Positions 41,098-48,972 of a stretch of 64,000 nucleotides of DNA are shown here, one piece after another. The translations under genes were made by a program, and so were the position numbers. Position 1 is the first letter of the stretch; every line of letters starts with the position of its first letter. A model generated the notes under the pieces. The model saw nothing but the letters and a program-made list of their open reading frames with translations. It did not search any database and had not been told where the DNA came from. Source of the DNA: Synechococcus sp. JA-3-3Ab (GTDB lineage: Bacteria; Cyanobacteriota; Cyanobacteriia; Thermostichales; Thermostichaceae); the NCBI RefSeq assembly GCF_000013205.1, contig NC_007775.1:2563001-2627000 (forward strand), read 5' to 3'.

Positions 41098-41255
41098 GGA
41101 TTTGACTTGCGTAGCTGAGGTACGACGACTCTTCCAGTATGCCAAGGCCGACTGCCAAGTTCGGCCATCAGAACCTCCGGGGTACTCCCGCCACAGCGCA
41201 GCTTGGCGGGATGGGGGATAGGCGGTGAGACGAAGGGGTTCAATGCCCCTGAGTC

Positions 41256-41663
41256 TCACAATCTGGGCGTTGCCTGCTGCTCGACATACTTCTTCAACTC
41301 CTCAACGGTGACCCCACCACAAGAGGCAACAAAATAGGCCCCTGTCCAAAATACAGGCTTGCTGTAGAACCGTGCCACCTCTGTGGCGAACTCTTTGCGA
41401 ATCAACCGGCTGGAGACTGTTTTCAGGTTGTTCACCAGCTTCGAGACCTGAACATCCGGCGGAAAACTCACCAACAGATGCACATAATCCGCCTCACCGT
41501 TGAACTCCACCAAGGAACAGCGCCACTTTTGGCAGGTCGCTCGAAATATATCTTCCAGCCTCTGCAACATTGGAGCAGTTATCACCCGACGACGGTACTT
41601 TGTCACCAGCACCAAGTGGATTTGTAGGCTGTAAACAGAACGATGGCCTATGTTGTAGCTCGT
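41256..41663 (-). pseudogene. tnpA: Y1 transposase TnpA, copy 1, start codon ATG changed to ACG
   Basis: The coding body is the same as the intact-looking copy at 47824-48231 (135 residues, SYNIGHRSVYSLQIHLVLVT onward), with the catalytic Tyr in EELKKYVEQQ. At the expected start (41661-41663) the codon is ACG where copy 2 has ATG. The next in-frame candidate, a TTG about 40 bases in, would remove the first beta strand. The frame is otherwise open, so some product could still be made, but normal initiation is doubtful. The usual HUH motif reads Y-V-H here. Confidence 0.75.
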
Positions 41664-41687
41664 TGCGCTAAATGCTAGAACCGTCTC

Positions 41688-42959
41688 ATGATTATCACCT
41701 ACGAGTACCGGATCCTGCCCAGCGACGACCAAGCCGCTCTGATGACCGAGTGGCTGGAATTGTTGCGGCGGCAGTGGAACGACGCTCTGGGGCAGAGACT
41801 GGACTGGCTGACCGCAACCCGTTGCCCAATTGACCGCTGCAGTCTTGTCTCGTGCCCGTTGCCTGTGTCAGAAGCTCCGCTGGAGCCGAATTATTATCGG
41901 CAGGCGGGATCCCTCAAACAAATCAAGCAACTGTTCCCGGCCTACCGGGGCATTTACGCCGAGGTGCTGCAGCAAAACTTGATGCGGCTGGACAAGGCGT
42001 GGAAAGCGTGGCAGGTGCCGGATAGCACAGGCAAGCGGCGGGGGCGGCCTCGCTTCAAAAAAGCGGGGGAGTTGAGATCCTTCACATTCCCCCGCATCAA
42101 TTGCCCCAAGGCGGGAGCGCATCTGGAAGGGGAGACTCTGCGGCTGAGCAAGATTGGCTCGATGCCTGTGGTGCTGCACCGCCCCTTGCCGGAGGGGTTC
42201 GCGCCCAAAACCTGCACAGTGGTGCGCAAGGCCGATGGGTGGTATGTCTGCATCAGCTTGGAAGACAAAAGCGTTCCTCTCCCAGAGCCTGTGCCGATCA
42301 AAAAGGCGGTGGGCATTGATGTGGGATTGGATAGGTTTCTCACCACCAGCGATGGGGAGGTGGTGCCTATCCCGCGGCACTACCGCCGAGCCCAAAAACA
42401 CTTGGCTCGACAGCAGCGGCAACTGAGCCGCAAGGTGAAGGGGTCCGCCAACTGGAAGAGACAAGCCACGAAAGTTGCTTGTTTGCAGTTGCACGTTGCC
42501 CGACAACGCAAAGCGTTCCACTACCAAGTGGCGCACTGGCTGGTGGGGCAATACGACCTGTTGGTGGTGGAGGATCTCAACGTCCGAGGGCTGGCACGGA
42601 CTCGGTTGGCTAAATCGATTTTGGATGCGGCTTGGGGACAATTTCTTGACATTCTGACAGCAGTGGCGGTCAAACGCGGCAAACAGGTGTTGAGAGTGGA
42701 TCCCCGTGGTACGTCCCAAAATTGTTGTGTTTGTGAGGAGCGTGTTCCCAAGGCCTTGTCGGAACGGGTGCATGATTGCCCTCGTTGCGGGTCGTGGGAC
42801 AGAGACTTGAACGCTGCTATCGAGATTTTGAAGCGAGGACTCAGGGCGGTGGGACTGCCGCTCTCTGGCTGTGGAGGATCCTGGTTTACCAGTCCGTTGA
42901 AGCAGCAACTCCGAGAAGTGATTCTCGGAAGCTCCCGTCTACAGCCCGTCAGGGCTTAG
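41688..42959 (+). CDS. tnpB: TnpB of IS200/IS605 element, copy 1 (intact)
   Basis: The 423-residue protein starts MIITYEYRILPSDDQAALMT. RuvC-I is GIDVGLDRFLTTSDGE, RuvC-II is LLVVEDLNVRGL, the zinc finger is CCVCEERV...CPRCG, and RuvC-III is WDRDLNAAIEIL. All three acidic residues and four Cys are present, so it should be a functional OMEGA-type nuclease. It diverges from tnpA, with 24 bases between the starts. The second copy, at 46461-47799, is broken by two small palindromic insertions. Confidence 0.95.
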   Translation: MIITYEYRILPSDDQAALMTEWLELLRRQWNDALGQRLDWLTATRCPIDRCSLVSCPLPVSEAPLEPNYYRQAGSLKQIKQLFPAYRGIYAEVLQQNLMRLDKAWKAWQVPDSTGKRRGRPRFKKAGELRSFTFPRINCPKAGAHLEGETLRLSKIGSMPVVLHRPLPEGFAPKTCTVVRKADGWYVCISLEDKSVPLPEPVPIKKAVGIDVGLDRFLTTSDGEVVPIPRHYRRAQKHLARQQRQLSRKVKGSANWKRQATKVACLQLHVARQRKAFHYQVAHWLVGQYDLLVVEDLNVRGLARTRLAKSILDAAWGQFLDILTAVAVKRGKQVLRVDPRGTSQNCCVCEERVPKALSERVHDCPRCGSWDRDLNAAIEILKRGLRAVGLPLSGCGGSWFTSPLKQQLREVILGSSRLQPVRA

Positions 42960-43102
42960 CGGGAGAGGATGTCACACTGCAAGCAAAAAATCTCCCCTCA
43001 CCGGCAGAACAGATGGGGTGCTTTCTCGCCTGCCCGCAGGTTGGAAGCTATGAAAGGCGCCCCGCGGCCTGCCACAATAGGGGCAGAGCGTCTTCGATCC
43101 CC

Positions 43103-43267
43103 ATGAACTCGGCCCGGCCCCGTCTCAACTCCGAGCACTACCGACAGATGTTGGTGCGCGATGGTGAGCGTCGCTTCCGCGAGTGGCACACTGCCTTTCT
43201 CAACTACCAGCGGCAGTTTTTGCAAGAGATGAAGCGGCTGCAGCTCCGTTCTTCCTCGAATGGCTAA
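43103..43267 (+). CDS. Small hypothetical protein upstream of mutS2
   Basis: From the ATG at 43103 the frame codes for 54 residues, highly charged and helical (NSEHYRQMLVRDGERRFREW, then HTAFLNYQRQFLQEMKR). It ends 11 bases before the mutS2 start, consistent with a small upstream operon member. I do not recognise it. Codon use resembles real genes of the window, but the short length keeps confidence moderate. An IS element ends ~130 bases upstream. Confidence 0.5.
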   Translation: MNSARPRLNSEHYRQMLVRDGERRFREWHTAFLNYQRQFLQEMKRLQLRSSSNG

Positions 43268-43278
43268 TTTCTTCAGGA

Positions 43279-45678
43279 ATGCCTACGCCCACTACTTTCA
43301 ACCTGCTGCCGATCTGTTCTGAGCCCGATCCTTCCCTCCGCCAAGAAACTTTGGAATTGTTGGAGTGGCCCCGCCTCTGCCAACACTTGGCCAGCTTTGC
43401 CGCCACACCCCTAGGCCGCCGCGCCTGCCTAGAGCTGGATCCCTGGCGGAGCCGCGCCGAGAGCGAGGTCTGTCTTGATCAAACGGAGGAGGCCATCCGG
43501 CTGGATTGCAGCCAGCCAGGGGGGATTTCTCTGGACGGGATCCACAACTTGCTGCCGGCCCTGGAACGGGCCGAACGGGGGGGCATTCTGAGCGGGGAAG
43601 AGCTGGTGCAGATTGCCACCACCTTGGGGGCTGCTCGCCGCCTTCGCCGACTCATCGATGCTGACGAGCGCCTGCCCCGCCTGCAGGAGTGGGTGAGCAA
43701 TCTGCGCACCTATCCTGAGCTAGAGCAGGAGATCTTCCGCTGCCTGGACGAACACGGCGAGGTGAGAGATAGCGCCAGCGCCGCCCTGGCAGACCTGCGC
43801 CGTCAGCACCGCCAGTACCGCAGCCAGATCCAAGAACGCCTACAACAGGTGATGAGCCAGCACCCCCAGGCGCTGCAGGACACGTTGATTGGCCAGCGGC
43901 AGGGGCGCTTTGTGCTGATGGTAAAGGCCACCCATCGGGATCTCATCCGCGGCATTGTGCACGACAGCTCTGCCAGCGGGGCCACCCTCTATGTAGAGCC
44001 CTACGCTGTGGTGGAGCTAGGCAACCGGCTGCGGGAAACCCAGGCCCAGATCCAGGCGGAGGAAGAGCGGATCTTGGCCGCCCTCTCGGCCCAGGTGGGA
44101 TCTGTTGCCGAGGATTTGGAGCATCTGCAGGCGGTGATGGTGGGGCTGGAGGTGGCGTTGGCTCGCGCTCGCTACAGCCTTTGGTTGGGGGGCAATCGCC
44201 CCCAGTTTGTCCCGGCAGGATTGCGCCTGCGCCAAGCTAGGCACCCCTTGCTTCTGTGGCAGTCTCGCGAGGAAGGCAAGGGCCCGGAGGTGATCCCGAT
44301 CGATTTCACCCTCTCGGAGTCCATCCGCGCCGTGGTCATCACCGGCCCCAACACTGGCGGCAAGACGGTTGCCCTGAAGACCTTGGGGCTATTGGTGCTT
44401 ATGGCCAAGGCGGGGATCTTCCTGCCCGCCCAGGATCCGCCCCAACTGCCCTGGTTCGACGGGGTCTATGCCGACATCGGCGACGAGCAATCGCTGCAGC
44501 AAAGCCTCTCCACTTTTTCCGGGCATATTCGCCGCATCAGCCGCATCGTGCAAGCTTTGCAGTCGGAGCCGGCGCCGGCCCTTGTTCTGCTGGACGAGGT
44601 GGGGGCAGGCACGGATCCCAGCGAGGGCGCGGCCCTGGCTGCCGGGCTATTGGAGTATCTCGCCGAAAAGGCCCTGCTGACCTTGGCCACCACCCACTAC
44701 GGCGAGCTGAAGGCTCTGAAATACCAGCATCCCGGCTTTGAGAATGCCTCGGTGGAGTTTGACGAGGCCACCCTGGCCCCCACCTACCGCCTGCTGTGGG
44801 GGATCCCTGGTCGCTCCAATGCCTTGGCCATCGCCCGGCGGCTGCACCTGGAGCCGGAGATTCTGCGGCGGGCGCAGCAGCATCTGCAGGGGGAAAGCCA
44901 GGTGGATAAGGTGATCGCGGGGCTGGAGGCGCAACGGGCCCAGTTGGAAGAGCGGGCCGCCCAGGTGGGATCCCTGCACCAAGAGCTGGAAACCCTGTAC
45001 CGCCAAATGCAGCAGCGCAGTCGGCAAATGGCTGAGCGAGAGGCGCAACTGGAGTACCGGCAGCAACAGGGGCTGCAAGCCCTCTTGGCCGCCGCCCGCC
45101 GGGAGGTGGCCGCCGCCGTCCGCAAGCTGCAACAGGGGGACGATCCCCAGCAGGTCGCTGCTGAGCTGGAGCAGATTCGCAGGCGCTACTCGCCGCCGCC
45201 GCCGCCCGTTGAGACTGAGTTCGTGCCAGAGGTGGGGGATCGGGTGCGGCTGCGGGGCCTGGGACAGACGGGAGAGGTCATTGCCGTCGAAGGAGAGGTG
45301 TATGTGGTGCGCAGCGGCATTCTCAAGTTCACGGTGCCGCGGGGCCAGTTGGATCCCATCGATGAACATCAGGCCAAACAGCGCCAGCGCCCCAAAGCTC
45401 CTCCTTCCCCACCGCCCACCACTGCTCCCCTGAACCTGCGCACCAGCCGCAACACCCTTGACCTAAGGGGGAAAACTGTAGCCGATGCCGAGGCGATTCT
45501 GGAACAGCACTTTGCCCAAGCCCCTCCTGGCCCGGTTTGGATCATCCACGGCCACGGCACGGGACGCCTGCGGGCCGGCGTCCAGGCCTACCTCCAAAAT
45601 CACCCGCGTGTCCAGAGGTTTGCCCCAGCGGATCCCCAGGACGGCGGTACGGGTGTGACTGTGGCCCACCTGCGGTGA
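43279..45678 (+). CDS. mutS2: MutS2, recombination/ribosome-collision ATPase with Smr nuclease
   Basis: I use the ATG at 43279 (MPTPTTFNLLPICSEPDPSL), giving 799 residues. There is a MutS core with GPNTGGKTVALKT (Walker A, ~residue 355), STFSGHI and LLDEVGAGTDPSEG (Walker B), then a coiled-coil of ~120 residues, and a C-terminal Smr domain with LDLRGKTVADAE and IHGHGTGRLR, the nuclease motifs. MutS2 lacks the mismatch domain I of MutS. It suppresses recombination or splits collided ribosomes, depending on species. Full length. Confidence 0.96.
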   Translation: MPTPTTFNLLPICSEPDPSLRQETLELLEWPRLCQHLASFAATPLGRRACLELDPWRSRAESEVCLDQTEEAIRLDCSQPGGISLDGIHNLLPALERAERGGILSGEELVQIATTLGAARRLRRLIDADERLPRLQEWVSNLRTYPELEQEIFRCLDEHGEVRDSASAALADLRRQHRQYRSQIQERLQQVMSQHPQALQDTLIGQRQGRFVLMVKATHRDLIRGIVHDSSASGATLYVEPYAVVELGNRLRETQAQIQAEEERILAALSAQVGSVAEDLEHLQAVMVGLEVALARARYSLWLGGNRPQFVPAGLRLRQARHPLLLWQSREEGKGPEVIPIDFTLSESIRAVVITGPNTGGKTVALKTLGLLVLMAKAGIFLPAQDPPQLPWFDGVYADIGDEQSLQQSLSTFSGHIRRISRIVQALQSEPAPALVLLDEVGAGTDPSEGAALAAGLLEYLAEKALLTLATTHYGELKALKYQHPGFENASVEFDEATLAPTYRLLWGIPGRSNALAIARRLHLEPEILRRAQQHLQGESQVDKVIAGLEAQRAQLEERAAQVGSLHQELETLYRQMQQRSRQMAEREAQLEYRQQQGLQALLAAARREVAAAVRKLQQGDDPQQVAAELEQIRRRYSPPPPPVETEFVPEVGDRVRLRGLGQTGEVIAVEGEVYVVRSGILKFTVPRGQLDPIDEHQAKQRQRPKAPPSPPPTTAPLNLRTSRNTLDLRGKTVADAEAILEQHFAQAPPGPVWIIHGHGTGRLRAGVQAYLQNHPRVQRFAPADPQDGGTGVTVAHLR

Positions 45679-45813
45679 GGGTCAGGCTGTTTCAAACTCC
45701 CTGACAGTCGTTTCAAACAAGGTTAAGGCACTTTGCCGCTGGCCTTCACCCGCCCCTCTTCCTCAGGGGGAGAGGGAAGCTGAAGCTCCACGAACAGGCT
45801 GTTTGGTAACTGT

Positions 45814-46065
45814 TCAAACTTGACTTTGGAGCGCCGCTGCCAAGCTGACGGGCTGGGATCCCGCTTGGCGGTGCCGACTTTGCCAAAGCCAGTAGGCGCG
45901 CAGCAGTTGGCTATCTCCAATTAACTTGAGCATCACCGCCACCGTCGCGCCGGTCCAGCAGAGGGGGCCGAAAGTGGCACCTGCTGCTGCCAACAGGGCC
46001 AACCCGGAAAGATTCAGCCCCAAGCCCTGTACCCACATCCACCAAACAGTCTCACGCTCTAACAT
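45814..46065 (-). CDS. Small membrane protein of unknown function
   Basis: From the ATG at 46065 (MLERETVWWMWVQGLGLNLS) the protein has 83 residues with two hydrophobic helices (LGLNLSGLALLAAAGATFG and LCWTGATVAVMLKLIG), then a short basic tail ending QSQV. I do not recognise the family. It is an isolated gene between mutS2 and the urease remnant, on the same strand as the latter. Longer starts upstream are possible. Confidence 0.5.
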   Translation of the reverse strand: MLERETVWWMWVQGLGLNLSGLALLAAAGATFGPLCWTGATVAVMLKLIGDSQLLRAYWLWQSRHRQAGSQPVSLAAALQSQV

Positions 46066-46201
46066 TGGCCAGATCCCAGAGGAAGAATTGGATAGCCCTA
46101 CTCTCTTGAATCTGAGGTGGGATGGGGATGTGGCCAAGCCTCAGCCCAGATGCCCAAAGCTGCATACTTCGAGGGGCGTTATGTCCATAGCGCTTAACCA
46201 C

Positions 46202-46444
46202 CTAGCCCATCCACTCCTGCAATCGGGCCAGGGCCCGCCGCTTTTGCGTTGCAGAGCGGACGCTGCTCTTCGTCAGCCGGTTGCAGCCATGCACCAGACC
46301 CTTGCCTCCCAGCGCCACCAGAGTGACCCGCTGGGTTTGCCCCGGCTCAAAACGCACCGCTTGGCCGGAAGGGATGTTGAGGCGCCTGCCAAAGCTGGCG
46401 GCGCGATCCAACACCAGGGCTCGGTTGACCTCAAAAAAGTGAAA
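46202..46444 (-). pseudogene. ureB: Urease beta subunit (ureB), 3' half cut by an IS element
   Basis: The minus strand reads [20 protein letters not shown] onward to [16 protein letters not shown], the C-terminal half of the urease beta chain. The frame begins exactly at the IS200/IS605 edge at 46445, and the ~45 N-terminal residues are missing. Urease splits urea to ammonia and CO2. No ureC follows downstream. On the far side of the IS lies a frameshifted ureA, so this is the remnant of a deleted operon. Confidence 0.88.
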
Positions 46445-46576
46445 GTGACATCCTCTCCCGCTAAGCCCTGACGGGCTGTAGACGGGAGCTTCCGAGAATC
46501 ACTTCTCGGAGTTGCTGCTTCAACGGACTGGTAAACCAGGATCCTCCACAGCCAGAGAGCGGCAGTCCCACCGCCC

Positions 46577-46605
46577 CCCTATATCCCCCCGTATACGGGG
46601 GGACC
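46577..46605. repeat. Mini-palindrome insertion (29 bases) in tnpB copy 2
   Basis: The inserted sequence has the core CCCCCCGTATACGGGGGG, an 18-base perfect palindrome, joined to TATAT and a C run. The intact tnpB reads straight across the site, so the empty and filled forms are both visible in this window. Its edges are ambiguous by a few bases because of the flanking C runs. Confidence 0.9.
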
Positions 46606-47339
46606 TGAGTCCTCGCTTCAAAATCTCGATAGCAGCGTTCAAGTCTCTGTCCCACGACCCGCAACGAGGGCAATCATGCACCCGTTCCGACAAGGCCTTG
46701 GGAACACGCTCCTCACAAACACAACAATTTTGGGACGTACCACGGGGATCCACTCTCAACACCTGTTTGCCGCGTTTGACCGCCACTGCTGTCAGAATGT
46801 CAAGAAATTGTCCCCAAGCCGCATCCAAAATCGATTTAGCCAACCGAGTCCGTGCCAGCCCTCGGACGTTGAGATCCTCCACCACCAACAGGTCGTATTG
46901 CCCCACCAGCCAGTGCGCCACTTGGTAGTGGAACGCTTTGCGTTGTCGGGCAACGTGCAACTGCAAACAAGCAACTTTCGTGGCTTGTCTCTTCCAGTTG
47001 GCGGATCCCTTCACCTTGCGGCTCAGTTGCCGCTGCTGTCGGGCCAAGTGCTTTTGAGCTCGGCGGTAGTACCGCGGGATAGGCACCACCTCCCCATCGC
47101 TGGTGGTGAGAAACCTATCCAATCCCACATCAATGCCCACCGCCTTTTTGATCGGCACAGGCTCTGGGAGAGGAACGCTTTTGTCTTCCAAGCTGATGCA
47201 GACATACCACCCATCGGCCTTGCGCACCACTGTGCAGGTTTTGGGCACAAACCCCTCTGGTAAGGGGCGGTGCAGCACCACAGGCATCGAGCCAATCTTG
47301 CTCAGCCGCAGAGTCTCCCCTTCCAGATGCGCTCCCGCC

Positions 47340-47379
47340 CCCCTGCTGGCCCCCCAACCCCCCGTATACGGGGGGCAGG
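47340..47379. repeat. Mini-palindrome insertion (net 38 bases) in tnpB copy 2
   Basis: The element is a nested palindrome: outer arms GCCCCCCTG (47337-47345) and CAGGGGGGC (47376-47384) around CCCCCCAA and the core CCCCCCGTATACGGGGGG. It replaces two bases of the intact tnpB. A near copy lies at 39852-39896 between genes. Confidence 0.9.
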
Positions 47380-47823
47380 GGGGCAATTGATGCGGGGGAA
47401 TGTGAAGGATCTCAACTCCCCCGCTTTTTTGAAGCGAGGCCGCCCCCGCCGCTTGCCTGTGCTATCCGGCACCTGCCACGCTTTCCACGCCTTGTCCAGC
47501 CGCATCAAGTTTTGCTGCAGCACCTCGGCGTAAATGCCCCGGTAGGCCGGGAACAGTTGCTTGATTTGTTTGAGGGATCCCGCCTGCCGATAATAATTCG
47601 GCTCCAGCGGAGCTTCTGACACAGGCAACGGGCACGAGACAAGACTGCAGCGGTCAATTGGGCAACGGGTTGCGGTCAGCCAGTCCAGTCTCTGCCCCAG
47701 AGCGTCGTTCCACTGCCGCCGCAACAATTCCAGCCACTCGGTCATCAGAGCGGCTTGGTCGTCGCTGGGCAGGATCCGGTACTCGTGGGTGATAATCATG
47801 AGACGGTTCTAGCATTTAGCGCA

Positions 47824-48231
47824 ATGAGCTACAACATAGGCCATCGTTCTGTTTACAGCCTACAAATCCACTTGGTGCTGGTGACAAAGTACCGTCGTCG
47901 GGTGATAACTGCTCCAATGTTGCAGAGGCTGGAAGATATATTTCGAGCGACCTGCCAAAAGTGGCGCTGTTCCTTGGTGGAGTTCAACGGTGAGGCGGAT
48001 TATGTGCATCTGTTGGTGAGTTTTCCGCCGGATGTTCAGGTCTCGAAGCTGGTGAACAACCTGAAAACAGTCTCCAGCCGGTTGATTCGCAAAGAGTTCG
48101 CCACAGAGGTGGCACGGTTCTACAGCAAGCCTGTATTTTGGACAGGGGCCTATTTTGTTGCCTCTTGTGGTGGGGTCACCGTTGAGGAGTTGAAGAAGTA
48201 TGTCGAGCAGCAGGCAACGCCCAGATTGTGA
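47824..48231 (+). CDS. tnpA: Y1 (IS200/IS605) transposase TnpA, copy 2
   Basis: The ATG at 47824 gives 135 residues. The fold is the small RNA-recognition-like HUH domain: HLVLVTKYRRRVI strand, CSLVEFNGEADYVHLLVSFP, then the helix EELKKYVEQQ with the catalytic Tyr. At the metal-binding HUH site the first His is Tyr (Y-V-H) in both copies. Such enzymes cut and join single-stranded element ends at the lagging strand. The gene is intact, but the Tyr may limit activity; some relatives may tolerate this change. Confidence 0.9.
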   Translation: MSYNIGHRSVYSLQIHLVLVTKYRRRVITAPMLQRLEDIFRATCQKWRCSLVEFNGEADYVHLLVSFPPDVQVSKLVNNLKTVSSRLIRKEFATEVARFYSKPVFWTGAYFVASCGGVTVEELKKYVEQQATPRL

Positions 48232-48369
48232 GACTCAGGGGCATTGAACCCCTTCGTCTCACCGCCTATCCCCCATCCCGCCAAGCTGCGCTGTGGCGGG
48301 AGTACCCCGGAGGTTCTGATGGACAACCTCCTAAAGTCTCTGGGTCTTTGGGGGATCCTTAGAAAGCAG

Positions 48370-48636
48370 CTAGCGGATGGTTAACAGCTTGGTTTCGTCG
48401 GGAAAGGTGGCCTCTACTTGAATTTCCGGGATCCCTGGCATCACGTCCTCTCGGCTCAGCCACGTCAGACCTTCGCTCATCACCTGAGCAACGGTTTTCC
48501 CTTCCCGCGCCCCTCCAAGATAGCTGCGCTCAGGTAGGTCACCGTCTTGGGGTAATTGAGTTGGAGGCCCCACTGCCGCCGATCCCGAGCTAGCTGGACG
48601 GCCAGGTAGAGCAACCTCCTGGGGGGACAAGTACAT
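48370..48636 (-). pseudogene. ureA: Urease gamma subunit (ureA), frameshifted
   Basis: Three frame pieces together spell UreA: MYLSPQE at the start, then [20 protein letters not shown] and [11 protein letters not shown] in another frame, then [20 protein letters not shown] and [20 protein letters not shown] to the stop. The shifts lie near 48613 and in a C run near 48511. The gene is otherwise nearly complete. ureB would follow, but the IS200/IS605 element and a deletion of its first ~45 codons intervene. Confidence 0.9.
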
Positions 48637-48639
48637 GGA

Positions 48640-48972
48640 GCGACCTCGAAAGATACAAAACGATACAGAACAGGCAGCAGCAGGCTCACTTAGCCTAGAG
48701 TTGACTTAACACTTTAGTACCCCCTTTGGGCAAAAATAAGGATGCAGAGGCTACAGGGAGCTCCGCTTTTCTCGCCAAACCAAGAGCCTCCACCTCTTTC
48801 CACCTCTGCTGTTGCAATTTTCCGCGCCTGCAACCCAAGATGAAAGGGTAACAATAAAGTTAAAGAGAGAAGTAAAAGTTTATCTGATCCTCATTTAGCC
48901 CTAGCTTGGTTGACCTGAGATCCATTGGCTAATTCCCCTTAGCAGGTGTTGATTGGGTTCTTTTGAGCAGCC
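48640..48972. other. Intergenic region between the urease remnant and hrcA
   Basis: About 330 bases hold no supported gene. AT-rich runs near 48850-48890 (GTAACAATAAAGTTAAAGAG) could carry the hrcA promoter. I looked for the CIRCE operator (TTAGCACTC and GAGTGCTAA) and did not find it. A TTGACTTAAC stretch at ~48701 may be a leftover promoter of the lost urease operon or part of another. Confidence 0.35.

Larger units (their letters stand above)
41165..42975 (+). mobile_element. IS200/IS605 element, copy 1 (tnpB intact, tnpA start altered)
   Basis: Alignment with the inverted copy at 46445-48322 defines the edges: the two agree from CCATCAGAACCTCCGG at one end to GCGGGAGAGGATGTCAC at the other and diverge immediately outside. 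The element is 1811 bases. tnpA and tnpB diverge from the middle. Each end has a hairpin: GTGAGAC...GTCTCAC (41226-41264) and CTCCCG...CGGGAG enclosing AGCCC/GGGCT near 42930-42965. IS605-family transposases recognise such hairpins as single strands. Confidence 0.93.
46461..47799 (-). pseudogene. tnpB: TnpB, copy 2, broken by two palindromic insertions
   Basis: The gene would match the intact tnpB at 41688-42959. An insertion at 47340-47379 (40 bases in place of 2) shifts the frame after RSFTFPRINCP, about residue 136. A second, of 29 bases at 46577-46605, shifts it again after IEILKRGLR, replacing the last ~40 residues with a different tail. The middle part, including all RuvC motifs and the zinc finger, is open as a separate frame (46520-47386). 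As a whole protein it is dead. Confidence 0.93.
46445..48322 (-). mobile_element. IS200/IS605 element, copy 2 (tnpA intact, tnpB broken)
   Basis: This 1878-base copy is inverted relative to 41165-42975 and almost identical to it, with only scattered single-base changes. It is 67 bases longer, wholly because of two insertions of G/C palindromes in tnpB (net +29 and +38). It sits between the ureA and ureB remnants, in the middle of the former urease operon. The left and right hairpins are unchanged. Confidence 0.94.

Noticed and set aside
41097-41259. N-terminal extension of the NIL-ferredoxin protein
   Set aside because: The longer frame reads through the end of the IS200/IS605 element; the same residues occur beside the second copy, so they do not belong to this gene.
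48640-48972. CIRCE operator before hrcA
   Set aside because: Neither TTAGCACTC nor GAGTGCTAA with nine bases between is present upstream of hrcA.
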